A DNA stretch of 64,000 nucleotides, taken from the NCBI RefSeq assembly GCF_030272615.1, contig NC_081411.1, forward strand, positions 211,000,744 through 211,064,743, given 5' to 3'. The position numbers were made by a program, and so were the translations under genes. Below are positions 22,183 through 34,409 of the stretch, piece after piece; the first letter of the stretch is position 1; each line of letters opens with the position of its first letter. This DNA comes from Cryptomeria japonica (Eukaryota; Streptophyta; Pinopsida; Cupressales; Cupressaceae). The notes under the pieces were generated by a model. It was not told the DNA's origin, ran no database searches, and worked only from the letters and a program-made list of their open reading frames with translations.

Positions 22183-22932
22183 ATTCCTAGAAATGATAAC
22201 AAAGTAGCAGATGCCATGGCAACACTTGCTTCTTTATTACAAACACAAGAAAATCAAGAGGGATATGAATTCTTGATTCAAGAGTTGTCATACCCTTCTC
22301 ATAATTGGCTAGATTCCCAAACCATTTGCCAACTTATTGGACATAATAATTCTTCCCGCCATGGCAAAACTTACACATACCTGAAAGATAACACCTTACC
22401 TCTTAACCTATCAAAGAACCAAAAGAGAAACTTTATTCGCCAATCCTCCCATTATACTCTCGTCATGGATACCCTATTTAAACGAGGTCTAGACGATACT
22501 CTCTTAAGATGTCTCTAATAAGAAGAATCTGAGAAGGCCTTAAATGAAGTCCATAATGACATTTGTGGCACTCATTCAAGTGGTCTTACCCTTTCAAAAA
22601 AACTCATACGCTTGGGCTATTATCAGCCAACTATGGAACGAGATTCGTTTCAGATAGCTAGAACATGCAAACAATGTCAGATCCATGGAAATTTGATCCA
22701 TTCACCAACACAAGAACTTCATGCTTTAGCAACATCTTGGCCTTTCTGCCAATGGGGCCTTAATCTAGTATTAAAGGAAAATCCACGAAATCAGCCAGAT
22801 CAAGAAAAGAAGGGAAAATTTGAACCAAACTAGTTAGGTCCATTTGTGGTCACAACAGTATTTAGGTCTGGAGCATATCAGCTCAAGGAACCCATCAATA
22901 ACATGCATCTGAAGAAATTTTATGTCTGAAAA
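22183..22932 (+). pseudogene. Tat integrase with catalytic core deleted
   Basis: First comes a linker ORF (22216-22518), then the zinc-binding region of integrase (HNDICGTHSSG ... ARTCKQC, about 22550-22680), then after WGLNLV at about 22775 the sequence jumps to the C-terminal domain (GKFEPN-stop-LGPFVVTT ... MHLKKFYV, to 22929). The central DDE domain is gone. The joint sits at CTAGT, a pentamer present at both corresponding positions of the outer element. Stops near 22516 and 22831 break the frame further. Confidence 0.85.
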
Positions 22933-24862
22933 ATCCAAAAATAGTGAAAAAGCAGAAAATCCAAAAACAATGAAAAAGCAGAAAATCCAAAAACAGTAAA
23001 AAAGCAAAAAAAAAATAGTAAAAAAAATCGAATATGAGAAAAAGTGCAATAAAAATAGATAGTGAAAACCTGGCAAACAGATGCTATCTATTGGCTAGCT
23101 CTACCATCTATTGGTTCGCGCTTTCTTCCACTTGCATTCTTTTCCATTGGCAATGTTCATATCTATCATAAAGCCTTTGTACATACGCAAGCATCCTAGG
23201 TGATTTCTTGTCATGGTTTGGATCATTGACTATATCATAATAAGGTTTGTTTCTAGGCTGGGTGAAAAATCCTAAACCTGGCTGGGGGAAAAAAGTTTTG
23301 ATCATTTTGAGCTTAATCAAATAGGTAGAACAATAGTTAGAAAATGCTTGTCAAGTGAAAAACTGAGATACATCCAACATTGAACATAAGATCACATTGC
23401 CAACCATTAACTATCACATATCAATCTAAACATGACAAAACACATATCAATGGATGATATATCTTGACTCATGATTTTAACACTTTGACAATAATGGTTC
23501 AACTATTTTATTTGGATTTTCGCTATCATGATTTCTCACTAACTCCAGGATGTCATTGACTAGAGGAACGAGGAAGGAACATGATATTCTTCTTGTCTAC
23601 TGTCTGTAAATTAATCATTAATATGTGCAAAGTTGTCTAAGGAAATGATCATCAGAGTATCATTGAAGACATTTTGGACTTGCATATAGAAATGGTTAAT
23701 ACTACATGTTTTACCCAAGCAACACTCTGGTCATCTTGGTTCAAATATACCTCGATGCTTGTGCTAACTTGCAATATCAAAACCCAGGAAAGTAGTGCTC
23801 AGGCCATCATGGTTCAATTATACCATTGATGTTTGCACTCACTTCCCACATTTTAGAGGCTCAATGATGAAACAAAGCAATGACTCCATGACCAGTCTGG
23901 TTATCGCATTGCATTTCATGTTTTGCATTTGCATTTTAAGATAGACCTGCATTTCATGGGATCACAATGCTCATCTTTTCCAAGGCCATGGCTAACATGG
24001 TGTTGTCTCTCTTATTACGTGATTGAGTACATTGGACAATAACAAAAATAATCAATTCATTCATCCTGCATGATAAGTTAGTTCATCTCATGTAACCATT
24101 GCATACCAAGGCATCATTCATATAAAGCATCAAATCATTTATTCATTTAGTAAGATCATTGCATGACATTCATCAAATCTCAAATCATATAAAATAACAC
24201 CATTGCATTGCATTGCATCCCATCCATCTCATATTAACATACATGAGAAAATCATAAAAATATCATAAACATAGAAAGCATTGCAATCACACAAACATCA
24301 CATAGAAATTATAAGCATCACCATACATATTTGCATTTGCATACATCATGTAAATACAGGATCATCATATATCCATCATCTAGAACTCATAAGCATATAG
24401 AAATTAAGGCATACATCATGAAAGTAAATGCACATCATAATCATATACCAAATAGAATGCATCCATCATCTCATAGGTCATGTAGAGAGAATAGGATTGA
24501 CTACATATCATATCATCAAAACAAGATCAATGTCCAAGGTACAAAGATATCACAAAATATATGAGATACATCACAAATATACATCGCGAGAATCATCAAT
24601 ATCTCATCATAAAAATGGATGTACATGAACGGATCGATGTCCCATATTAGTGTGACCACTAAGATGCAAATTGAAATAAAAAATCGAAAATCAAAAAATC
24701 ATCAAAAATCAAAAAATAAAAAATAAAAAAATCATCAAAAATCGAAAAATTGAAAAAAAAAAAATCAAAGATCATAAAAAATCGAAAAATCGAAAAATTG
24801 CCAAAAAAATCGGAAAAACCGAAAAAATCAAAAAATCAAAAAAAAAAAAAAAAACCTCGCTC
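22933..24862 (+). other. 3' noncoding region of inner Tat element
   Basis: Starts with a ~24-bp tandem phrase (AAAATCCAAAAACAGTGAAA, 22930-23060), mirrored in the outer element at 30770-30950. The rest is AT-rich, with parts alignable to 29640-30760 of the outer element. The end (24660-24860) is a low-complexity run of AAAAATCA-like units. No gene seen. Confidence 0.6.
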
Positions 24863-24965
24863 GCGGTGGCGCCCAAGGTGCCTCCCGCGGTGCTCGTAGC
24901 CCCTGCGGTGGCGCCAACGGTGCCGCCCACAGCGCTGAAGGTGCCCACGGCCGCCGCTCCGCCTC
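24863..24965 (+). other. Short GC-rich islet in AT-rich 3' region
   Basis: About 100 bp of very GC-rich sequence with repeated GCGGTGGCGCC and GGTGCC(G)CCC phrases, preceded by an A-rich run. It opens an 81-codon frame (24866-25111) reading Ala/Pro/Val-rich protein for its first third. I see no counterpart in the outer element. It may be captured or simple-repeat DNA; I would not call it a gene. Confidence 0.5.
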
Positions 24966-25981
24966 CTCTCCCACCAAATTTTCAAAAAATAATAAAAAAT
25001 CAATTTTTTTTAATGTATTTTTTATTTATTTTAAAAAGCATGAAAATAATTAGTTTCTTTACGGTTCAAAGTGAAATTTTTTCCAAAAATCCAAACAACC
25101 CATTTCCCTAATAAAAAAAAAACCATTTCAACAATATAATTTTCACCCCAACCCATCTGGCGAAAATGCTAATAAAATTTTTTTGGGAGGCGTATGGAAT
25201 TTTTTTAAAAATCTGAAAAAACCCAATGCGATTCTTATGCTACCCCCTCAAATGAGCCCACATCAGTTCTTTATCCAATCAATCTTATCAATTCTATCAA
25301 TCCATCTCATCCGATCCATTCTATCATGTCTTATACAAGCTGAATCCTTCCTGAAACCAGACATTTTGATCAAGTCTTATATAGGATATATCGTTCCTAA
25401 AACTAGATGCTTTGATCATATTTGTCTTATATAGGAGATGCCATTCCTGAAACCAGACTTGATCTCGATCTCATCAATCCTATCAATTCAATCAAACTCT
25501 ATCAATCATCACATCAAGAACCACATCAAAGTGATCAAAGAACTCGCACTTTCATCAACCACAGTTGCAGGAATCATCCATTAGTTTATCGGGACATCAA
25601 TTTCACAAAGATCCAAAAACTCCAAAGGTCAATTATCTCAATTGATCTCCCGAGGGGGCATCCTCGCATCAATATATGTCAATCAACGTCTGGGGCATCA
25701 TATTGAGATTTATCATCTCCAAAAATTGAAACCACATCATATCGAGGTTTATCATCTCAAACATCGAATCCGCATCATATCGAGATTTATCATCTCTAAC
25801 ATCGAATCCGCATCATATCGAGATTTATCATCTCCAAATCAAATCAGTATCACATCGAAACCAAATCTGCATCAAATCAAGATCGAATCTACATCCTATC
25901 AAAATAAATATCAACAACATCATCAATCAAGTTTTCTTTGAACCAACGCGTCGTCACACATCGCTTCAAAGAGGGGCAAAA

Positions 25982-26963
25982 TGTATACACCTAAAAATGG
26001 TCTGAAGATAGTTAATTAAATACGCAGTTATTTGATTAACTCCCCTTCCCAATTAATTGAATTCACAAGCAATTTAATTAATTTCTCTATTAATCTACTA
26101 GTAAATAAATCTAAATGATTTATTTATACAGTTCATCTCACATCCCCCTTTGAATAATTAATTCTAAATTAATTAATGTCTCCCCATATTAATCAATTCT
26201 TCTAACCCCTAATTAAGATTAACAAACTCAAGTTTGGTGAGATTAATTACCATTTTCCAATTATTTGAATTTCTAAATTCAAATGAGCACATGGCTTCTA
26301 ACTTTAACCACCTAACCTAACCATCCCCTAACTTAACCCATTTAATCTAATCCTAGGTCTAACTAACCCTATCTTATCTTTCACATCCTAACCTCCTTAT
26401 CCTAACCTCCCATGGTGTGGACATTCTCTCCTTGAGACACAAGGCACTTTTGCCACATGTCTCCTCCCTTGGACACTTACCCTCTCATGAGCAAGGCTCC
26501 TTGACACTTGTCACCATAGAGATTACAAGTTTCCCTTCCTCAAACCTCTTCAACATCTTCCTCAATCTTGGCCTTTAATATCTTCAGATCAAATCTAGAC
26601 CATCGATTCCTGCCACCTCAACTTTGGCCTTGGAATTCCTATAAATATCCCCCATTTTGGAGCAATATCAATTCGATCTCATATCAATTTATGCGTTGTT
26701 ATTATAGGCATATCAATCCCATCTCATATCAAATTAGGCATCATTACTATAGGAAATTTGTATTTCAATTATCTAGTAATTAGATTTTGGATTAATCATA
26801 GCATGTTAATCTAGGTTCTCAAATTATGTATTTCATATCATCTCCATAGTCAGTCATGATCAAATAGCTACTCAACTCTTGAGTTGTCATTTTGGAGGTC
26901 ATTGCTCCGCTAAGAGCCCATCAATCCAACACCTTCAAGGTCCTCAAGAATAGAGGAAAATGG
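25982..26963 (+). repeat. Extra, truncated inner LTR copy
   Basis: Begins TGTATACACCT after a polypurine tract like a true 3' LTR, but stops about 113 bp short of the LTR end and runs straight into internal sequence. It has no target duplication of its own. It is the first copy in the tandem duplication, not an independent insertion. Confidence 0.87.
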
Positions 26964-27275
26964 GGGCATCCTTGCATCAATATCTATCAATCAACGTCTA
27001 GGGCATCATATTAAGATTTATCATTTCCAAAAATCAAAACCGCATCATATCGAGGTTTATCATCTCAAACATCGAATCCACATCATATCGAGTTTTATCA
27101 TCTCCAACATTGAATCCGCATCATATTGAGATTTATCATCTCCAAATCAAATCAATATCACATCGAAACCAAATCTGCATCAAATCAAGATCGACTCTGC
27201 ATCCTATCAAAATAAATATCAACAACATCATCAATCAAGTTTTCTTTGAACCAACGTGTCGTCACACATTGCTTC

Positions 27276-27289
27276 AAAGAGGGGCAAAA
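27276..27289 (+). promoter_or_regulatory. Inner Tat polypurine tract
   Basis: AAAGAGGGGCAAAA directly before the 3' LTR start. The identical tract precedes the truncated copy at 25982, and lies on the minus strand at 29081-29094 in the outer element. Confidence 0.8.
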
Positions 27290-28384
27290 TGTATACACCT
27301 AAAAATAGTCTGAAGATAGTTAATTAAATACATAGTTATTTGATTAATTCCCCTTCCCAATTAATTGAATTCACAAGCAATTTAATTAATTTCTCTATTC
27401 ATCTTCTAGTAAATAAATCTAAATGATTTATTTATATAGTTCATCTCACATCCCCTTTTGATTAATTAATTCTAAATTAATCAATGTCTCCGCATATTAA
27501 TCAATTCTTCTAACCCCTAATTAAGATTAACAAACTCAAGTTTGTTGAGATTAATTACTATTTTTCAATTATTTGGAATTCTAAATTCAAATGAGCACAT
27601 GGCTCCTAACTTTAACCACCTCACCTTACCATCCCCTAACTTAACCCATTCAATCTAATCCTGGGTCTAACTAACCCTAGCCTATCTTGCACATCCTAAC
27701 CTCCCATGGTGTGGATATTCTCTCCTTGAGACACATGGCACTTTTGCCACATGTCTCCTCCCTTGGACACTTGCCCTCTCATGAGCAAGGCTCCTTGACA
27801 CTTGTCACCACAGAGATGACAAGTGTCCCTTCCTCCAACCTCTTCTCCAACTTCCTCAATCTTGGCCTTTGATATCTTCAGATCAAATCTGGACCGTCGA
27901 TTCCTGCCACCTCAGCCTTGGCCTTGGAATTCCTATAAATATCCCCCATTTTGGAGCAATATCAATCTAATATCATATCAATTTATGCATTGTTATTATA
28001 GGCATATCGATCCCATCTCATATCAATTTAGGCATAATTACTATAGGCAATTTGCATTTCAATTATCTAGTAACTAGATTTTGGATTAATCATAGCATGT
28101 TAATCTAGGTTCTCAAATGATGCATTTCATATCATCTCCATAGTCAATCATGATCAAATAGCTACTCATCTCTTGAGTTGTCATTTTGGAGGTCATTGCT
28201 CCACTGAGAGCCCATCAATCCAACACCTTCAAGGTCCTCAAGAATAGAGGAAAATAGGACATTTCAAGGAAGCCTTATGGTTTGCATCTTTGATTTAGGT
28301 TTTCAATTAAGCTTTTCAATTATGTTTTTATTGTCTCATTATATGTGTATGCCTCTTATACTAACCACATTTTTTAGTATCACA
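27290..28384 (+). repeat. Inner Tat 3' LTR (1095 bp)
   Basis: Same length as the 5' LTR (1095 bp). It ends at CACA, immediately followed by ACTAT (28385-28389) and the resumed outer LTR. Confidence 0.93.
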
Positions 28385-29080
28385 ACTATAAACTAGATGC
28401 CTATAGTAACAATGCATAAGATGAGATGAAATTGGCACCCATATTGCTCCAAAATGAGGTCTATTTATAGGATTTCCCAAGACTAGGGGTGAGGTGGCAG
28501 GAATCAATGGTCAAGATTGATCTGAAGATATCAATGGTTAAATTGGAGGAGGTTGGCAAAGGGGTTGGATTAAAGGGAACATCTGTCATCTCTATGGTGA
28601 CAAGTGTCAAGAGGCTTCTAGAAGAGAGTGGATGGAAGGGAACACTTAGTGACAAGTGTCACAAAGCTTCTCGAAGAGGTTGGATGAAAGGGGACATGTG
28701 GGTAGGTAGAATGGGTTAGGTCTAGGAATGGTTAGGTTTAGGGGTGGTTAGGTTTAGGAGTGGTAGAAGTTAGGAGAATTTGAATTTAAAAATTCAAATA
28801 ATAGGAAAAGGATAATTAATTTCAACAACTCATAATTGATTTGTTTTAATTAATTAGGGAATTAGAAGAAATAATTTTGGATGGAGTGAATTAATTAATT
28901 TGAATTACTTAATCAAAGTGTTGAAATGAACCTATTAAATAAATCCTTAGATTTATTAATAAGTAGATGAAGGTGGGTATTTAATCAAATTATTGACGAA
29001 TTCAATTAAATTGGGAAGGGAGATTAATTAAATAATTTCTTATTTAATTAATTATCTTCAAACCATTTTAGGTGTATACA
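28385..29080 (-). repeat. Outer Tat 3' LTR, proximal fragment
   Basis: Aligns with 40751-41436 of the outer 5' LTR, with about 12 differences in the first 305 bp by eye. At 28720-28770 it has three copies of a GTTAGGTTTAGGAGTG-like unit where the 5' LTR has two, a copy-number change. It joins 15739-16070 across the inner element. Confidence 0.92.
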
Positions 29081-30949
29081 TTTTGCCCCTCTTTGAAGAG
29101 AGGTGTTGTGATGATTTGATTCAAAGAATAATCTCATTTTGAGGCTGATACTGATTTGATATGATGCCCCAGATCTTGATTGCTAAATTCTGGTATGATG
29201 ATGCCCCCTCAGGAAATCAATTGAGATAATTGATCTTTGGATTTTTTGCGAAATTGATATCCTGATAGATTTGATTTGATTTGATTTCTGCAACTGTGTT
29301 TGATGAAAATGCGAGTTCTTCAATTAGCTTGATTGCTTAGATGGTAAGATTAAAAAATCTTGATTGATTAGATTGATAAGATCGAGATTCAGTCTAGTTT
29401 TAGGAAGGATTCATCCTGTATAAAATAATGATGATCAAAGCATCTGGTTTCAGGAAGGATTCATCCTGTATAAGACATGATCAGAATGTTTGGTTTCACG
29501 AATGATACATCTTGTATAAGACATGAATTAGAATTAGATCATCTGGTTTCAGGAAGGATACATCCTGTATAAGACATGATAGAACGTATGGTTTTAGGAA
29601 GGATTCATCCTATATAAGTCATGATCATAATTGATTAGGTTTGATTGATTGATTTGATTTGATAAGGCTGATTAGATAAAGAACTGACAGTTTGTTGATA
29701 TCAAGTTGCTGAAATTTTTGGATATGTTGATTGTTGATTTTGTTGAGGAAGATAGCATAAGATTTAGGCTCGGTCGATAATATCATGAGAGAGATTAGTC
29801 ATCATTCTAATTGCATATACACTTGTGATGATACTTTGATGATTCCTACGATAGATTTAACCTTGGATAAAAGGAGCTTGTAGGATCTCATGCAAGAATG
29901 AAATGTAAGCTAAAATGCAAATGAAATGCAAAGCTACTACCAGACCAATCACTGGATTGTTGCATTTTTGTCATCATTGAGCTTTTGAAATGTGGGAAGT
30001 GAGTGCAAACATTGATGGTATAATTAAACCATGATGACCAGAGCACTTCTTTCCTAGATTTTGATATAGCAAGTTGACACAAGCATTGAGATATAATTGA
30101 ACCGAGATGACCTGAGTATTTCTTGCATAAAATAGACAGCATTAATCATTTCAATACACAAATCAAAAATATCTTCAATGATATTCTGATGATCATGTCC
30201 TGAGACAAATTTGCACATATTAATGATTAATTTTCAGACACCAGACAAGAAAATAATCACGTTCCTTCCTTGTTCCTCTAGTCAAAGACATCTTGGAGTC
30301 ACTCAGAAATCATGATAGAAAAAAGCAATATAGAAAAGTTGAACAATCATGTTACAATCATTATCCAAAGATATTATCCACTAAAAAGTGTGTGATGTGC
30401 TTAGATTGACTTTGTGATAGCTTGATAGTTGATAGTTTGATCTCGTGTTCAATGTTGGATGTGTCTCAGTTTTCGCTTGATAAGAGTTGTCTAACTATTT
30501 GTTCTACCTATTTCATTAAGCTCAAAATGATCAAGAGTTTTGCCCCAAGCCTAGAAACAAAGTCGTTATCATATATCTAATAATCCAAACCATGGCAAGA
30601 ACTAGAAGCCACCTGGGATGTCTGCGTATGTACAAAGGCTTATGATGGATATGGATAACGCTGATGGAAGATGAATGTAAGCAGAAACAATGCATGAATT
30701 AATAGATGGAAGAGATAGTGTATAGATAGTGCTTCTTTGCTAGGTTTTCACCGTCTACTTTTATTGCACTTTTTTTGACATTTGATTTTTTTCTTTCTTT
30801 TTTCTTTTTTCTTTTTCACTTTTTAGGATTTTTCTGCTTTTTCCCTTTTTTTTATTTTTTTTATTTTTCACTGTTTTTGTTTTATTTTAGTTTTTCACTA
30901 TTTTTTATTTTTTCTAATTTTTTCACTGTTTTTTATTTTTTCTGATTTT
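29081..30949 (-). other. Outer Tat 3' noncoding region with tandem repeat
   Basis: Runs from the polypurine tract (29081-29094) to the integrase stop. At 29396-29640 there are five copies of a 45-53-bp unit built around GGTTTCAGGAAGGATTCATC; the inner element has about three (25330-25460). At 30770-30949 is a T-rich tandem phrase (TTTTTCACTGTTTTT). No ORF of note. Confidence 0.7.
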
Positions 30950-32100
30950 TCAGACAAAGAATTTCTTCAGGTGCATGCTATTGATAAGTTCCTCGACCTT
31001 ATCTCCATCTTGTGTTGATAGCCGATATGCTCCTGATCCAAATATTGTTGTGACCACAAACGGACCTAACCAGTTTGGTTCAAACTTTCCTTTCTTTTCT
31101 TGATCTGCCTAGTTGCATGGATTTTTCTTTAGCACTAGTTCTCCCACTTGAAAGATTCTTGGTTTAACCCTGTGATTATAGATTCTGAACATTATTTGTT
31201 GATATAACTTTAGATGATCAAAGGCATTTTGTCTTCATTCATGAATTAGTTCTAACTCTTGCAATCTAGATACTCTTTGTTCTTCATCTGGGATGAGACC
31301 TTTTAGTGATACATGTAGAGAGGGTATCTCTACTTCGATTGGCAATATTGCTTCTGATCCATATACAAGAGAGAAAGGTGTGTCACCCATCAGTGTGTGG
31401 ATACTGGTGTGATAGGCCCATAGAGCAGGGTTCAGTTGAATATGCCAATCTTTCCTAGCATCATTCACTATCTTTTTAAGGATTTTTAGAATAGTTTTGT
31501 TAGATGCTTCTGTCTGCCTATTTCCCTATGGATAATATGGTGTGGAGAATCTGTGCTAGATTTTTAACTTCTCACATAGCTCTTGTATATCTTGATTCTT
31601 GAATGGTCACCCATTATCAGTGATAATGGTCATTGGTATTCCATAACGATAGATGATATAGTTCAAGATAAATGCAACAATTTGTTTTCCTGTGATATTT
31701 ATGAGAGGTACTGCTTCAATCCACTTTGTAAAATATTCTGTAGCTACAAGGATGAATTTGTATCCATTAGATGAAGAAGCATTTATCTTTCCTACTAGAT
31801 CAAGACCTCATTGACAAAAAGACCAAGATGTTGCTAAAGCATGAAGTTCTTGTGCTAGTGCATGAATCAAATTCCCATGGATCTAACATTGTTTGCATGT
31901 TCTTGCTATTTTAAAAGAATCTCGTTCCATAGTCGACCAATAATAGCCCAAGCATATGAGTTTTTTTGAAAGGGTAAGACCACTTGAATGAGTGCCACAA
32001 ATGATGTTATGGACTTCACGTAAGGCCTTCTCAGATTCTTCTTGTTCGAGACATCTTAAGAGATTATCATCTAGACCTCATTTAAATAGGGTATCTATGA
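30950..32100 (-). pseudogene. Outer Tat integrase (stops, catalytic residues kept)
   Basis: The N-terminal zinc region is at about 31890-32080 (ICGTHSSGLTLSKKL ... RTCKQC). The core keeps all three catalytic acids: GLDLVG, TIITDNG and GNRQTEASNK. The C-terminal part includes WHIQLNPALWAYH and GPFVVTT...MHLKKFFV, stop at 30950-30952. Nonsense codons break it, for example YP-stop-GN at 31526-31528, where the family has Gln, and a stop before GLDLVG, where Trp is expected; both fit C-to-T or G-to-A change. The longest open piece is 31235-31468. Confidence 0.87.
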
Positions 32101-32379
32101 TAAAAGTAAAATGGGAGGATTGGAAATTAAGTTTCTTTTTTGGTTTTTGATAGGTCAGGAGGTAGGATATTGTCTTTTAGGTATCTGTAAGTTTGACCAT
32201 AGCGGGAGGAATCACGTCCAATAAGTTGACAGATTGTTTGGGAATCAGGACAATTAAACGTGGGATGAAACAACTCTTCAACCAGGAATTCATAACGCTA
32301 TTGATTTTCCTGTGTCTGCAGGAGAGAAGGAAGTGTAGCCATGGTGTCTGCTACTTTGTTGTCATTTCTTGGAATCTGT

Positions 32380-33321
32380 TCAAAAGTTATTTCTAAAAAG
32401 GTCTTTCTTGATATCATCTACTATCTTTTTATAAGGCATGAGTTTGTCATCTTTTGTTTGATTGTCATCATTGATTTGATTAATGATGAGCTGAGAGTCT
32501 CCACAAACCTGAAGTTGTTTAATGTTCCATTCTACAACCATTTTGATACCTATTACCAATGCTTCATACTCTGCTATATTGTTTGTGCACGGAAAGCTTA
32601 ATTTGTATGCTTTTGGGATTGTATGACCTTGTGGTGTGATGAATAGAATTCTTTCTCCTGATCTGTGTTGTGTATAGGAACCATCAAAGTATAGTTGCCA
32701 TGCTTTTGTTGTGACTGTTAGGATATTAGCATCCAGAAACTCAATCTTTAGAGGATGGTCATCTTGAAGTGGTGTTTCTACTAGTTGATCTACGATGACT
32801 TGTCCCTTGATAGCTTTTTTGTCAACATATTTGATCTCAAACTCGCTTAGAATCATGATCCCTTTTGCTAGTCGTCCTGTCAATGTGGCTTTACTTAGTC
32901 GTCCTGTCAATGTGGCTTTACTGAGTAAATATTTTAGAGGATCAATTTTAGCTATTAACTTGATGGAGTGAGATAGTAGATAGTTTTGTAATTTTTGCGA
33001 AGCAAAAACTAGTGCGAAGCATTCTTTTTCTGTTGATGAATAGTTAACCTTGTATCCCACTAGTGTTCTGCTAATGTAGTAGATGGCTATTTCTTTTCCT
33101 TCCTTATCCTCTTGTGAAAGCAAAAATCTCAATGATGCTTTGGTAGTTGATACATAGAGTAATAATGGTTTTCTTGGAATTGGTGACATTAGGACAGGTG
33201 GTTGCATGAGATATGCCTTGATCTTGTTGAATGCTTCTTCACATTGATAGTCCCATTTAAAATTAACATGTTTGTGCAATAGATGAGTAAATGATTGACA
33301 TTTATCTGCTAATTGAGTCAC
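32380..33321 (-). pseudogene. Outer Tat double RNase H region
   Basis: An open frame of 313 codons holding two RNase H domains, the hallmark of Tat elements. The first (about residues 15-150) is RT-linked and has lost its first catalytic Asp (LLLYVSTTKAS), as is common in this branch; it keeps YSSTEKECFAL. The second, archaeal type (about residues 215-313), has the DED residues YFDGSYTQ, NIAEYEALV and CGDSQLIINQ. A perfect or near-perfect 27-bp in-frame duplication (32871-32925) repeats SKATLTGRL between the domains. The frame is closed on both sides by stops, and pol continues beyond. Confidence 0.88.
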
Positions 33322-34130
33322 AAATCTGTTGATTGACTAGAGTCTTCCTTGTAGTGATCTTAGTTGACTAATATTCTTGGGAGATGCCATTTCCATGATT
33401 GCTTTAACCTTAGCTAGATCTACTTCGATTCCTCTTGTTAAAACAATGTATCCTAATAGCTTTCTTGAAGTAACACCAAAGGCACATTTCTTAGGGTTTA
33501 GCCTTAGCTTGTATTGTTCTAACATGTCAAAGATCTTTTCCAGTATCTCTATATGTTCTTCTATGTTGTATTATTTAGCTAATATGTCATCCACATAGTC
33601 TTCCATGAATGTATGCATCATGTCATGAAATATAGTTGTCATTGCTCTTTGATATGTAGCACCTGCATTCTTTAATCCAAAAGGCATGATGTTCCAATAG
33701 AAAGTACCCCATGGACATGTGAAAGTTGTCTTTTCTTGATCTTTGAGTGCTATTTTGATCTGATTGTATCTAGAGAAACCATCCATTAGAGAAAACATGG
33801 AGTGTCTAGCAGTTAAATATACAATGTTATCGATGTTAGGCAAAGGAAAGTCATCCTTTGGACATGCGTTATTAAGATCTCTGAAGTCTATGCATATTCT
33901 AATGCTTTTATTTGGTTTTGAAATACGAACAATGTTGGATACCCATTTAGGATATGCTACAGGTATGATGAATCCTACATCCAGTAATTTCTTTAGTTTT
34001 GCCTTGACTAGAAGAGCAATATGGGGATACATTTTCCTTAACTTCTATTTAACTGGTTTGTCTCTTGGATTAACATTCAGGTGATGCATAATAAGCTCTG
34101 GATCTAACCTTGGCATGTCTGCATAGGACC
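33300..34130 (-). pseudogene. Outer Tat reverse transcriptase
   Basis: Open pieces at 33571-34032 and 33337-33525 join in order. Visible motifs are KKLLDVGFIIPVAYPKWVSN, RICIDFRDLN, FSLMDGFSRYNQI, FTCPWGTFYWNIMPFGL and the active site EDYVDDILAK, followed after a stop by LEQYKLRLNPKKCAFGV. The part upstream (34033-34130) reads DPELIMHHLN before a stop. The catalytic YVDD is intact but at least three stops prevent a full product. Confidence 0.9.
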
Positions 34131-34409
34131 AGGTAAAATTAATTTTCCATCGTTTGAAGAATTCCACAAATTGTTGCATGTATACCTATGATAAAGATGT
34201 TGCAGGATGAAGAATGTTTGGTTGCTCTATTGTGCCAATGTTAATTGCTTATGTTGGTTCGATCAAAATGGATGACCTTGCATGATAGTGCTCAAGTAAA
34301 GTGTCAAATCTCCCATCTTCTGGTGCCTCAAGGAGGTTTTCACCATTAGATGTGTCCTTTATTTTTACTTTTTCCTAGTCTAATGTTGCCAAGAAATGGT
34401 TTTTCAGCA

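Larger units (their letters stand above)
25654..28269 (+). repeat. 1308-bp tandem duplication of internal 3' end plus LTR
   Basis: Unit 1 (25654 to about 26961) holds the last 328 bp of internal sequence and the first 980 bp of an LTR (25982-26961). Unit 2 starts in the GGGGG run at 26962-26966 and repeats the same internal sequence and LTR, offset exactly 1308 bp at two landmarks (CA after GGGGG, 25659/26967; LTR start, 25982/27290). The junction shares GGG between the LTR phrase GAGGAAAATGGG and the internal GAGGGGGCATCC. Confidence 0.88.
16071..28384 (+). mobile_element. Inner Ty3/gypsy Tat-type element, plus strand, non-autonomous
   Basis: A 12.3-kb insertion in the outer 3' LTR with a perfect ACTAT duplication on both sides. 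LTRs of 1095 bp stand at 16071-17165 and 27290-28384. LTR termini, PBS, polypurine tract (CAAAGAGGGGCAAAA) and leader are those of the outer element, so it is the same family in opposite orientation. The coding region keeps only a gag start, protease, a linker, the tail of the archaeal RNase H and both ends of integrase; the gag core, RT, RNase H and integrase core are deleted. Mobilisation would need proteins from an intact relative. Confidence 0.93.

Noticed and set aside
24866-25111. Ala/Pro/Val-rich ORF as a cell-wall protein
   Set aside because: Only about 30 codons are GC-rich; the rest is AT-rich noncoding sequence and there is no signal peptide.
25982-26963. Independent solo LTR insertion
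   Set aside because: No target duplication, a truncated end and an exact 1308-bp repeat offset show it is part of a tandem duplication.
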